A DNA stretch of 64,000 nt. It comes from Anthoceros angustus. Lineage: Eukaryota; Streptophyta; Anthocerotopsida; Anthocerotales; Anthocerotaceae. How positions within the stretch are numbered: position 1 is the first letter of the stretch; every line of letters begins with the position of its first letter. Below, piece by piece: positions 10,365 to 21,301 of this stretch. Location of the stretch: the NCBI GenBank assembly GCA_010909165.1, contig VJWM01000025.1, forward strand, positions 682,001 through 746,000. Reading direction: 5' to 3'. A program made the position numbers and the translations under genes. A model generated the notes under the pieces. That model searched no databases and had not been told where the DNA came from. It was given only the letters and a program-made list of their open reading frames with translations.

Positions 10365-11850
10365 TCATTCAACCAATTCCACCAAGTGCTGAAGTAGTCC
10401 AGCCACAGATGTGGGCCACCTGTTGAAGTCCAGCCAAGGATCCAGGCAATGAAGGCTCATAATCTCAAATGTCTTGTAGGGTCCGGAGGGAAGCCACCTC
10501 CAAGCCCCAGGCGTCTTCCGCAAATCCAGAGCCACAATCTTGTCCTGCTTCGGGCGCGTGATGTACACACAGAAGTCACACGCGAACCATGATCTGATTC
10601 TTTGGAATTTAAGCATTTGTACCAGTCAGTGAAAATGCAAGCGGGCATGGCATCCACCACAATCCAGGTCATGCGCTGGACATCCAACTCCCAAATCTGC
10701 AAACATAGTTTGCATCTCCGCTCGCGCTCTTGGCCTACAGCCACGCATAACATCCGGTCTCGCACGTTGATGAGGTTGCAATAAAAGATTTCGAAGTGAC
10801 CCGAAGGCGTGGACAAGCCCAACCGGCTCCGGTGGCGTTCGGTCGTGGGCCGGTCAGATCTCCATAGATGCATTCTCCGGCAATGCAGTAGAACACGGTA
10901 CCAACAAACACCCCGTGGTCACTCTGCCTATCGTTAAAGTATACGTCCTCGACGGTGGGCACTGCATGGGCTGTCTCACTCCACCTGCCTAGCGCGGAAT
11001 CAAAGACAAAGGTGGACACGGGTTTGCTTAACCCGAAGAAAAACCTAGCAACACGCACCGCTACCACCTTGAAGCGGCGCGCCTCGGTGTCCGCGTACAT
11101 GCCCAACACATGATGGATGTCCAGGTCAGGGGATGGGAGCAGCGGGACGCAGGTGAAAGAGCTCGCCACCGGGTTCACCAAGAACGGGAACATTATGTTC
11201 CCTCTTTTCGTTTCGATCATGGTGGACAGCAGCATGCCGCCGCCGCCGCCTGATTGCGACCCATAGTTGAGCCACTCCCGTTATCTCGCACCCACGGTGG
11301 GAGTTTATTTCGTACCAGCGGTCGGCCGGGGTCGTGACACCAGGGCCATGCTCACGGATCCTACTACGAAGAGCGGTCCGCGCTCCACACTCAAGATTCC
11401 AACCGCTCTTGCAACAACGAGGGTGACAGGGATGCTGCCACCACATTCCACTCTCTACACAATGCACTTGGCCGGGCTCACCACCGCAGTACCGAGCACG
11501 GATCTTGAGTCGACACGTCTGCCAGGCTCAGCTCCAAACAACTTCATCCTCATGGCACGGAACTGGCCTCCACGTCTTGAGCACTGGTGGATACAACCGT
11601 CCCTGACTGAACACGGATCTTGGCCTCCACATCTTCATCGAACTGGTACACTTAACCGTCCTCTGCAACCTGAACCTGGATCTTGGCCTCCACATTTTCA
11701 TCAGGCACCTCGCTGCATACAACGTCGTCCTCTGCAGCCTGAACCTAGATCTTGGCCTCCACATCTTCAGCCACCTCGCTGCACACAACTTCGTCCTCTG
11801 CATCCATTTGGGACCCTCGCTCCCCCTGAACGGAAGACATGTCCAACCTG
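10365..11850 (-). pseudogene. F-box/kelch-like protein pseudogene
   Basis: Read on the minus strand, the order is an acidic N-terminus, an F-box and a kelch-like C-terminal part. The N-terminus has repeated EDVEAKI units (about 11,800-11,600). Next, near 11,545-11,420, comes a frame with ELSLADV and ALCREWNVVAASLSPSLLQE, matching the end of an F-box (x-R-x-V-C-x-x-W). Frames at 11,235-10,735 and 10,873-10,365 follow, containing MFPFLVNPVASSFTCVPLLP, FVFDSALGRWSE and VALDLRKTPGAWRWLP, typical of plant F-box proteins of the kelch/galactose-oxidase type. Stops in the acidic repeat and frameshifts near 11,440, 11,240 and 10,800 break it. Such proteins are substrate receptors of SCF ubiquitin ligases. 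Two further fragments of the same family occur at 51,990 and 57,630. Confidence 0.7.
11590..11815 (-). repeat. Short tandem repeat coding the acidic EDVEAKI units
   Basis: Three imperfect copies of a unit of about 60-65 bp contain GATCTTGGCCTCCACAT. They lie inside the N-terminal part of the F-box pseudogene, so they are a repeat within the protein rather than an independent satellite. Confidence 0.65.
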
Positions 11851-12051
11851 CACCTACTGTCACCGAGTTGCATCGCATGAACTCAATACCAATAGAGTAG
11901 TTCTAGTACAAAAACTACATCGACATGTATGAGCATAAAAGTATTGTATGGACCTCATGCATATATAGACTTTAAAATTGGCAAAATATCGATCTAATTT
12001 TGATCATTATCTACATCAATGGATCCGCTTCCAACATAATTTTTTCATTAA

Positions 12052-12190
12052 TGGGCCACGCCTTGGTAGGTGATAGGATACACGTTCCTTCTTGTCCCCT
12101 AGCTTCACCGCATGCCGAGGTGGTGGTGCTGGGGGCGGCCGGCGGCGCCCTCCCTTAGCAGCACCCATCCGTGCATGCGGGTGATGCATG
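12052..12190 (+). repeat. Partial copy of the leader of the 9.5/59.3-kb repeat
   Basis: The stretch GGGCCACGCCTTGG, then a GGTGATAGGATAC stretch, then a GC-rich GGCCGGCGGCGCC block, parallels the leaders at 8,918-9,060 and, inverted, 59,930-60,030. Confidence 0.5.
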
Positions 12191-12211
12191 CGGGTGGCTT
12201 CTTAACTCTCC

Positions 12212-12229
12212 TCATTAACTCCTCAAGGA
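12212..12229. repeat. Perfect palindrome at the edge of the 31-bp array
   Basis: TAACTCCT-CA-AGGAGTTA, 8-bp arms. The AGGAGTTA half is the building block of the tandem array that follows. Confidence 0.7.
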
Positions 12230-12280
12230 GTTAATGACTTAAGTCCTCAAGGAGTCAAGGGTGTCTAGAGGGAGTGAATG

Positions 12281-12330
12281 CTCTTGGTACAAGTAGCTAA
12301 GGTATCCCGTGGTACAAGTTGTACACTCCA
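12281..12330 (+). repeat. SINE-like repeat, fragment A
   Basis: A short stretch with the core CTTGGTACAAGTAGCTAAGG and GGTACAAGTTGT. The fuller copies at 33,206, 33,597 and 61,833 show what family it belongs to. Confidence 0.5.
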
Positions 12331-12336
12331 TTCTTT

Positions 12337-12620
12337 TAAAGAGTTAAGGAGTCAATAGTCAAAGAGTTAAGGAGTTAAGGAGTCAATAGTCAAAGAGTTA
12401 AGGAGTTAAGGAGTCAATAATCAAAGAGTTAAGGAGTTAAGGAGTCAATAGTCAAAGAGTTAAGGAGTTAAGGAGTCAATAGTCAAAGAGTTAAGGAGTT
12501 AAGGAGTCAATAGTCAAAGAGTTAAGGAGTTAAGGAGTCAATAGTCAAAGAGTTAAGGAGTTAAGGAGTCAATAGTCAAAGAGTTAAGGAGTTAAGGAGT
12601 CAATAGTCAAAGGGTTAAGG
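12337..12620. repeat. Tandem array, 31-bp unit, 8 full copies
   Basis: Full units run from 12360 to 12607 (8 x 31 bp) with partial units on each side. The unit contains AAGAGTT-AAGGAGTT-AAGGAGTC-AATAGT, itself three related 8-mers. Copies are almost identical (one G/A change at about 12,419), so the array is young. The same words occur in reverse complement at 13,198-13,250. Confidence 0.95.
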
Positions 12621-13257
12621 AAAATCTAGATCCCTATCTCTGGGAAAGTGTGCTTAATAAATCTTCTGGTAATTGAATAGGTATCTAATTTTAAATAATT
12701 AAGGAGGAGAGTTAAGGAAGAGAGATTCCCTTTGTTATTATCGAGTCTCACAGGGCATGGACAAGGACTTCCCAAGGTTATCAAGGCTTGTGCTTAAGCA
12801 TATCACATCCCAAAAAATGGGGTAGGTCTCCCTCTATCTTGTGTGGACCGTGGCTTTCTTTCGGCAATAACTTTCTTTTAGCAACAAATATTCATCACCG
12901 TGTGTGGTGAATTTCTTTGAGCAACGAGTACCCATCACCCTGCATAGGGCCTTACTCTACTAAACTCTTCAATTTTCAAAATTGCTTTCGAATGCTTTTG
13001 GGGACACTATGAACGTTGGTGGGGACTCAACATCTTGAACTCTATTTGTAAGTAGGCATCTTGGGAGTAGTAGATAACTTCATGGTAAATAATTGCGGGG
13101 CTAGTGCCCTTGGCTTAGGTGCTCTGGAGGGTGGGTGGTTCTCCATTGCCCCGGTGGAGATGGGACTTCTCATCTGTGCATATTTATACAGTCCCACATT
13201 CATCAACTCCTTAACATTTTGACTATTGACTCCTATTAACTCCTTGACGGAAAGGGC

Positions 13258-13420
13258 GGTAGAACTTGTACCATGGTGCACCTAAGCTATATATGTACTT
13301 GCACCAAGGGCATCCACCTAGGCACCCCGCCTAAAAATTGATCCAAGCGCAATTACTTAAACAACGACGTTCTTATAAATGTGTGTCCATAATATTAGGC
13401 ATGTGCGCTTGCAATGGGTA
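13258..13420 (-). repeat. SINE-like repeat, copy B
   Basis: Minus-strand copy of the family: TTGTACCATGGTGCACCTAA, CTTGCACCAAGGGCATCC, AGGCACCCCGCC, ending with the ACATTTATAAGAACG-type 5' segment. It faces copy C in inverted orientation. Confidence 0.65.
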
Positions 13421-13427
13421 CTTAGAC

Positions 13428-13556
13428 GGGGTGCCGAAAGGGAGTAGATGCCCTTGGTGTTAGTAATAGCTTAGGCACACCATGATACAAGTCGTCCAAC
13501 GCCCATGACAGAAATCCCGTCCATAGTGGGCTTCAATAGGATTCTTCTTCTTCATC
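13428..13556 (+). repeat. SINE-like repeat, copy C
   Basis: Plus-strand copy from the GGGGTGCCGAAAGGGAG segment to a short TTC tail (TTCTTCTTC near 13,543-13,553). Together with copy B it forms an inverted pair like that at 61,662-61,921. Confidence 0.65.
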
Positions 13557-14139
13557 AACACACCTTTACCAAACCTCACCTTTTTTTGATAGGCCAATGT
13601 GGTATTCTTACCCTTGAGAGATCACCTACCTATATCAAGTTTTCGCACCCATGCAAAGCAAGCCCGCAGTCGAGGGTGTTATCTCAAAGCTCCGCAAGCT
13701 GGCATGGACACAACGTCATTCAGACTCCAGTTGCTTGGACAGAAAGTGGAGCAAAGGTGCAGTCCGTGTGGGTGGAGTGATGCCCACTCCGTCATGCCAC
13801 AGGAATCCTTGGCGAGAGGAATGCACGTCATTCTCCAGCCAAACCCCGCGATCTCGGCTCAAGCGCAAGCTTACAAATGCTAATGTTTGTCGGAAGCCGT
13901 CATTGGACTTGTTGCCGAGAACGTCATCATCTAGGGCATACATTTCTGGTGATGCAGCCCTATGGAATCTGCTGGTTCGTGAGGCAAACTCCGCTTCAGC
14001 ATTACACTGGCATCACTTGTAAGAAGGCTCTTTCTTGACCCCTGGTCGAGGCTGAGAACATTCAGTTGGGCTGAGAACAGTCTGCGACGGCTTGAATAGG
14101 TTGTCGTGGGCCTCATCTTCAGAGAGCCGTGCCTGGAAC

Positions 14140-17100
14140 ATGGCCACAGTGTGGCAACCGGATCCGTTGTGGACCCAACAAGTTGGTGATTGTACAGGGA
14201 TTCTAGGAGGAGCTCCCGCTCAACACATCTCCTTAGGGATTGAACCGCTGGGAACCAACCAAGCCTCCAGATGCAGCAGTGGAAGGAACCCAGCACTTCC
14301 AGTTCCCAGGAAAGGATTTTCCAGCGATGGTCGTCGCCAGGAGCAGGAGCTTCTGTGGCAAAATTTTTTTCTGGACCCGACCATGTGGCGGGACGACCGG
14401 CGAGATAAGAAGAGCTCCCGTTCGCCTGACTTCCGTCGTAAGGGCTCTGGCGGAGAGGTCCTGTGGTTAAACAACATGCTAAAGCCAGCTTGGGTGGATG
14501 AACGGCTCGTTTCTTTGGATATGGAGATGGGTCATAGTGTGGCTCCTTCCCAGTCGAGTCCTACGGGTAGGCCTGAGCTTGGCAGGCGTGCAGGATCGGA
14601 AATGGGCGTCGTGACGGCTGTAACTGTGAGCACGCTATGTAATCAGGGGAAGCTGATTGAGGCCATTGGAGCATTGGAATCTCTAACGCAGACAGACTGT
14701 CCTATTTCTCCAGCTTTGTTATACACAGTGCTGAAACTGTGTACAGCTAAGAAGGATTTGGTTGTCGGGCGACGAGTTCATAATCTCACTGTTAAACTTG
14801 GGTACGAGTCGAATGCATACTTGGGGAACCATATCTTGCGCATGTACGCTCATGGAGGTAGGCTACAGGAGGCCATGGATGTGTTCACCAGGGTAGGCAA
14901 ACCGGATGCCTTCATGTGGTTTTCCATAATCTCTGCACATGCTAAACATGGGAAACCGAAGGAGGCCATACAATTGTATCGTAAGATGCGGAACTCGGAT
15001 GTGAAGGCGGATGGTCACGTCTTTGCAGCTGCTCTTCAGGCTTGTGCATTCGCCGCCGACCTGGAATCTGGCAGAGAAGTGCACAGTGATGTGTTGCACA
15101 GTGGCGTTCCTCTTAACGTTTTTGTTGGCACCTGCCTGGTGGACATGTACGCAAAATGTGGAGAACTAGAAGACGCACGGCGGATTTTTGACAGTTTGGC
15201 ATCGAAGGATGTGGTGACATGGAATGCCCTGATTGCTGGGTATGCACAGCAAGGGCTCGGTCAAGAGGCGCTTGTTCTGTATGGACGGATAGAGCAGGAG
15301 GGCCTGATTGTGGCTGACCATTTTACTTTTGCAAGCCTTCTGAAGGCCTGTGCAGGCACAGGTACCATACAGAAAGGCAGGCAGCTGCACACACAGATTG
15401 TGAAAAGAGGACTGCTAGATAATCTACTCGTGGGCAACTGCCTGGTTGACATGTATGCAAAATGTGGTGAACTGGAAGATGCACGCAGGGTTTTTGACAG
15501 TTTGGCCTCGAAGGATGTTGTGACATGGAACTCGCTCATAGCTGGGTATGTAAATCATGGGCTCAGTCAAGAGGCATTTCTTCTGTATAGAAAAATGGAG
15601 CAAGGGGGCCTGGTTCTAGCTGATCATGTTACTTTTGCTTGCCTTCTGAAGGCCTGTGCAAGCACTGGTGCTTTACAAAAGGGGAGGCAGCTGCACTCAC
15701 AGATTGTGGAACGAGGGCAGCTAGAAACTGACATAGTAGTGGGCAACTCCCTAGTGGACATGTATGCAAAATGTGGCGAACTGCAAGATGCACGCATGGT
15801 TTTCGACAGCTTGGCCACTAAGAATGTGGTGACATGGACTGCCCTCATAGCTGGCTACACAAATCATGGGCTTTGTCGTGAAGCGCTTGTTCTGCATGGA
15901 CAAATGGAGCAGGAGGGCCTGGTTTTGGGTAATCATGTTACTTTTGCTTGCCTTCTGAGGGCATGCGCAAGCGCTGGTGCCTTACAAAAGGGTAGGGAGC
16001 TGCACTCACAGATTGTGAAAGAGGACTGCTGGATAACATGGTGGGCAACTGCCTGGTGGACATGTATGCAAAATGTGGTGAACTGGAAGATGCACGCCAG
16101 GTTTTTGACAGCTTGGCCACAAAGGATGTGGTGACATGGAATGCCCTGATTGCTGGGTATGCAGCAAGGGCTCAGCCAAGAGGCGCTTGTTCTGTATGGA
16201 CAAATGGAGCAAGGGGCCTGATTTTGGCTGACCATGTTACTTTTGCTTGCCTTCTGAAGGCCTGTGCAAGCACTGGTGCCTTACAGAAGGGCAGGCAGCT
16301 GCACTCACAGATTGTGGAAGAGGACTGCTGGATGACATAGTAGTGGGCAACTGCCTGGTGGACATGTATGCAAAATGTGGTGAACTGGAAGATGCACGCA
16401 GGTTTTTGACAGCTTGGCCACAAAGGATGTGGTGACATGGAATGCCCTGATTGCTGGGTATGCACAGCAAGGGCTCAGCCAAGAGGCGCTTGTTCTGTAT
16501 GGACAAATGGAGCAGGAGGGCCTGATTGTGGCTGACCATTTTGCTTGCCTTCTGAAGGCCTGTGCAAGCACTGGTGCCTTACAGAAGGGCAGGCAGCTGC
16601 ACTCACAGATTGTGAAGAGGACTGCTGGATAACGTACTGGTGGGCAACTGCCTGGTGGACATGTATGCAAAATGTGGTGAACTGGAAGATGCACGCCAGG
16701 TTTTTGACAGCTTGGCCACAAAGGATGTGGTGACATGGAATGCCCTGATGCTGGGTATGCACAGCAAGGGCTCAGCCAAGAGGCGCTTGTTCTGTATGGA
16801 CAAATGGAGCAGGGGCCTGATTTTGGCTGACCATGTTACTTTTGCTTGCCTTCTGAAGGCCTGTGCACTGGTGCCTTACAGAAGGGCAGGCAGCTGCACT
16901 CACAGATTGTGGAAAGAGGACTGCTGGATGACATAGTAGTGGGCAACTGCCTGGTGGACATGTATGCAAAATGTGGAGAACTGGAAGATGCACGTAGGGT
17001 TTTTGACAGCTTGGCCACAAAAAATGTGGTGACATGGACTGCCCTGCTTGCTGGGTACGCAAATCATGGGTTCAGCCAAGACGCGCTTGTTCTGTATGGA

Positions 17101-18242
17101 CAAATGGAGCAGGAGGGCCTGACTGTGGCTGATCATGTTACTTTTGCTTGCCTTCTGAGGGCCTGTGCAAGCGCTGGTGCCTTACAAAAGGGTAGGGAGC
17201 TGCACTCACAGATTGTGGAAAGGGGCCTGCTAGATGATGTGATGGTGGGCAACTGCCTGGTTGACATGTATGCAAAATGTGGTGAACTGGAAGATGCACG
17301 CCAGGTTTTCTACAGTATGGCCACAAAGGATGTGGTGACATGGACGGGTTTGATATCTGGATATGGTACTTGTGATGAAGGTCACAACGCTCTAACTTGC
17401 TTTGAGGAGATGTTAGCTGCTGGTATTCGGCCTGATGATGCTACTTTTACTTGCCTTTTAGCGGCATGCAGTCATCAGGGTCTGGTGCGTGAGGGTCGCA
17501 AGCACTTCGAATCCATGTCTGAACAGCATGGCATCAAACCTACTATTGAGCATTACAGTTGCATGATTGACCTTCTTGGGCGTGCAGGCCAGTTAGATGA
17601 GGCAGAGAAGATGCTAGTCTCATGTGAGGGCCAAAGTAATGTTGTGGGCTTGACGTCTTTGTTGAACGCCTGCAAAAGTCACGGGGATATTGAGAGGGCG
17701 ATGGTGTTTTGAAAGCATTGTTAGCTGGACCTCAGAGTGCATCCGCATATGTGCTCATGGCCAATGCCTATGCAGATGTAGGGAGGTGGACGGATGCAGA
17801 CAGGATTGAAACACAGAGAATAGTTGCAGGAGCTAACAAGAAACCTGCAGTGGCGGGCATTGAGGTGAAGAAGCAGGTACATACATTTGTGGTGGGAGAA
17901 AGGAGAGATGACCTTTTGCTCAAGGTAGAGAGCACGAATGCACGTCTGAAGCAGGAAGGGGGCCATGTACCACAGACAAATTTGGTGTTGAAGCCACTGT
18001 CTGAGAAGGAAAAGGAAGATGTGCTTTGCGGGCATGCTGAGAAGCTAGCTCTGGCGTTTGGTCTCTTGAACACTCCGAGTGGCACACCTCTGGTGGTAAC
18101 GAAGAATCTACGCATGTGCAGTGACTGCCACAGTTCCACGGAGATCATGTCAAGGGTTGAAAAGAGAGACATTGTTGTAAGGGATGGGTACCGTGTGCAT
18201 CGATTCGCAGCTGGTTGTTGCAGCTGTGAGGGTCGACCGTGA
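14140..18242 (+). pseudogene. PLS-class PPR protein with KP-type DYW domain (candidate U-to-C editing factor), frameshifted as given
   Basis: An organelle RNA-editing type pentatricopeptide protein. An N-terminal leader is followed by PLS triplets from about 14,640 (first MYAHGGRLQEAMDVF, then repeated VDMYAKCGELEDAR), an E region (about 17,500-17,840) and a DYW deaminase domain (17,840-18,240). HAE at about 18,033 and CSDCH at 18,117-18,131 supply the zinc-binding and catalytic residues. Two features mark the KP variant: KKPAVAGIEV replaces the usual PG box (KEPGxSWIE), and the protein ends CSCEGRP instead of DYW. In known plants such domains are linked to U-to-C conversion. I chose the start at 14140 because the paralogue at 30,225 keeps the same MA-x-VW start; the open frame begins at 14092. 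The frame is open to 16,019, broken several times between 16,019 and 16,930, open to 17,700, then shifted once. The breaks could be decay or assembly errors. Confidence 0.85.
15110..17320 (+). repeat. Array of about seven to eight near-identical 300-bp PPR (PLS triplet) modules
   Basis: A module of about 300 bp starting at GTGGACATGTATGC recurs near 15,140, 15,447, 15,757, 16,058, 16,360, 16,657, 16,957 and 17,262. Each encodes one L-S-P triplet. The middle copies are almost identical at the DNA level. Frameshifting deletions are confined to the copies between 16,019 and 16,930. They include single bases in G or A runs, a CA from TGCACAGCA, and a TTACTT. Confidence 0.85.
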
Positions 18243-18314
18243 AAGTGAAGAAGAGCCGGATGGTTTTCAGTTGTGTACGCCCGGGAGTATTTTGTTTCGT
18301 TCATGTTTGCCACC

Positions 18315-18353
18315 GGTCATTCTGGTTTGCTATCGGTCATGACCAGAATGACC
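18315..18353. terminator. Strong hairpin downstream of the PPR gene, followed by a T run
   Basis: GGTCATTCTGGT and ACCAGAATGACC are perfect 12-bp arms around a 15-nt loop. The loop itself overlaps the 10-nt palindrome GGTCATGACC. TTTTT follows. It lies 73 bases after the PPR stop codon, in the likely 3' UTR. In a nuclear gene this is not a classical terminator, so its role is open. Confidence 0.5.
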
Positions 18354-18429
18354 TTTTTCACACCTCTCAAAATTAAGTAACCTGAATATTTCAGGAAATC
18401 AGGGAGTTAGCCAAGGGGGTTACTGAATT

Positions 18430-18985
18430 TTGTGGCGATCTGGCCTTCGAAAACGGGAAGCATCTTCATGTGCAAACCAGGAACTAGGACATGAAGTTGA
18501 TGTGTTTGCGGCAAACGATTTGGCAAACGTGTATGCAAAATGTGGCAGCTTGGACTACGCTCAGAATGTGTCCGATGGACCTGGGAAGCAAAGCGTGGTG
18601 ACTTGGGCTTCCATGATAGCAGGCTATATCCCGCAGGGCATTGGGCAGGAAGCCCGTCGTCTTTACAGTGGTATGCAACAAGAAGGCATATGTCTAACTC
18701 CGAGACATTTGTGTACCTCTTGCAGGCGTGTGCAAATGTTGTGGCTTTGCATCTGAAAGGCATCTGCATGCAGAGGTTGAGGAACAAGAGCTTTGAAGCT
18801 GACGTGTATTGGCCGACAGTTTGATAAACATGTATGGAAAGTGTGGGAGCATGGTTTATGCGGAGGAGACGTTTGATGCGTTGGCCCTCAGGGATGGCGT
18901 CACCTGGAGTGCACTGACCGCTGGTTACACCTGTCCAGGAGACAGTGCAGTGGTCTGTGGCTTGTTTTAAAGAATGAAAGACGAT
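18430..18985 (+). pseudogene. PPR pseudogene fragment (3' part of the other PPR subfamily)
   Basis: Frames read VYAKCGSLDYAQNV, VVTWASMIAGYIPQGIGQEA and, after a frameshift, NMYGKCGSMVYAEETFD and VTWSALTAGYT. These match the last repeats of the intact gene at 53,047-56,364 (MYGKCWSMGDAQKVFDELP, ITWSALIAGYTSQ), not the KP gene next to it. Stops and shifts occur at about 18,757, 18,820 and 18,970. A truncated, dead copy. Confidence 0.8.
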
Positions 18986-18989
18986 AGCA

Positions 18990-20420
18990 TGCTGCCAATC
19001 AACAATACATTTGTCAGGTACTTGGCAGACACAAAAAATTGAGCTGCTTGCTCGAACAAGCCGGCATTCAGGAAAAAGTATTGGAATTGTGAAACGTTGT
19101 AATTTGAATGCTTCAGAATCCCGTCAATGCCGCAGGCATGGGGAACATGCACAATCATCATCTGCATGCCATCTTTCTCTAGTTTACTACAGAAGACGCA
19201 AACCCATCTCACAACCCAATGTACCATTGGCAAACGATCAAGACAAAGAGTCCATCGAGAAGTTGGTTTGGCAACCAAGGGTTCAAGCCTTGGTTCAAGA
19301 AGAGAGTTTTTGGACAGGAGGGTGAGAACCTGAGCGCAATTGGGCTGTACAATAGGATGCTTGATGGCTTGCGAAGTGCACCAGGGTCAGCCGATGGATG
19401 TGCAAAGGGACATTCCCTGACAAACACCCTGGGTGGTTGAAGCATGGATAGGAACTATCCGAGGTGATGGGGCGTAGGAAACCTAGCCAAGAAGAAGGAC
19501 GGCAGGTCGGTGGGCGGAGGTGGATTGTGTTGGGCTCTGCCCGCACCGGAGCACGACGATGTTAATTTGGCACTCCGTAGTGAGTACCAATCATCAACTA
19601 CTTAGCTACTATTGTAGTAAGTAGTTAACACTAAGAACTGAGATTAATTTTCAACATTAATCTAATTAGTTTCATATAGATAGAATAATTAATTAATTAG
19701 TCTTAAAATTATCTTAGCCATGTAGATTTAATATAATTAATGTTATATAATTAAAATATTAGATAATACTTCCAACTTTTAATTAAATTTATAGATTTAA
19801 TAAAATTTTAACTTAGAAAACTTGGCTATCATAAATAGGACATCAATGATATGCAAAGGAATTGAGGGCTGCGTCTCACGGTCTCACATGTGATGAAACC
19901 CACGCATCCCTAGCGGACGTCTATATTGGGCTTTTCCTATGATGATTTAAAGAATATCCTGGTAAAAACTAGAGATATCATACAAGTTTCCAAGAAGGCA
20001 TAATTCATATTTATCCACACTATTTGACCTTTGTAAACTTGACTATGATAAAATTTCAAAAATCTTGATAATAATGAATATGAAGCCATCCATATACTAC
20101 TCATGAGTCCATTGGAACTCTACAGTTAAGCGCCTCTGTGGGTGGATCACTTGCTGGGATGGAGTTTCCTCATCCTTGGTAAAAGATATTATCCAGAGGG
20201 GTGAAGGGTCTGTTTAATGGTGGTGCATAAGTCTTCGCACTCTAGGGGTGCGTCGGACTTCCATGCAAGAGTTCTTTCGTACGAGGCTATATCCTTTCAA
20301 AACATGAAATGAAATACGCCATAGTGCTCAGAATACTTGCAAGACCCAAGCATGCCTAGAAAAAAAGCTCTTCCAAGTTTGTTTTTATAGTAGTTTCTCA
20401 TTGCAATTGTTTGATCATTA
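18990..20420. other. Intergenic, no gene recognised; AT-rich core
   Basis: Nothing convincing codes here. The part from about 19,560 to 19,860 is strikingly AT-rich, with TAATTAATTAA-type words, in contrast with the GC-rich blocks around it. Confidence 0.5.
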
Positions 20421-20423
20421 GTT

Positions 20424-21301
20424 ATGTATAATCCTGTTATATGTTTTTCTTATACGTTGTTGTTAATGAGTTGGACGATGTTGAGAATAATCAAAGTTGA
20501 AGATGACGATCACACTCTGATTAGCTACAATGTCATGAAAGACTTGACCGTTGAAGCTGACGATGAGGATGAGAATGTGTCTAGTCAAAAAGATGAGGAT
20601 GAGAATGTAGCTAGACACAATGTTCAGAGAGACTTAGGAATCAATAGCAGGAACTTGTTCAGAACCTCCCAAATTTCAAAGGAGGATATGGATACAATAG
20701 AGGTAGAGGATATGAGCATAGCACTAGAAAGGTTTGGGAGTGATGCTCATGTTGAGGAAGAGAGCGCATCAATGGTCTATAATTCTTCTACTTGCAAGAT
20801 TAAAGTTGAGGAAGAAAGTTCTGAAAGCGCAGCAGTTGTCGAGTACGAGGAGTTAATGGACACGATTACAAAAGAGTAAGGCGCAAGAACTGTGAGAAAC
20901 GTCATAATGACTTTACTTTTTTAGATTCTCATCAAGGATTTTCAAGAACTTTTTTTTTCTCTAATATCCATGATCCATTTTTACGCAGGCTACATCTTGC
21001 AGAACAATCGATTCTATTTGATAATAGTGTCCAGAAGGATAATGAAGACTCTATTCAAGTACACAAAGTCAAACGCATGGAGCTTTTACAGAAGTTGGAG
21101 CATCATAATTGGGAACTACACAAAGGGTTGATAAACGATATCACTCATGAAAAGATATGTGATGATCTTTTGGAAAGTCTTCGTAAGAAAGTCTTAGATG
21201 CTAAAGAAACTCCTAAACAAAAGATGTCCTGTTGTTTAGTGACTATTGATGTGTGCAAAAGATTTTGTAGCATCGCATTAAAAGAGTTGCTAAAGGAATA
21301 G
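20424..21301 (+). CDS. Unrecognised acidic two-exon protein
   Basis: Two open exons join in phase: 20424(or 20466)-20875, donor GTAAGG, and acceptor TTTTTACGCAG before 20989-21301. The model has up to 254 residues. Exon 1 is very acidic, with a DEDENV element repeated twice and many Glu and Asp. Exon 2 is Lys/Glu-rich and helical (KRMELLQKLEHHNWELHKGL) and could form a coiled coil. No signal peptide or known domain is visible. The start is uncertain; the Met at 20466 is as likely as 20424, and upstream exons could exist. It sits alone in AT-rich sequence. The phase-compatible splice sites support a real gene, but the function is unknown. Confidence 0.5.
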
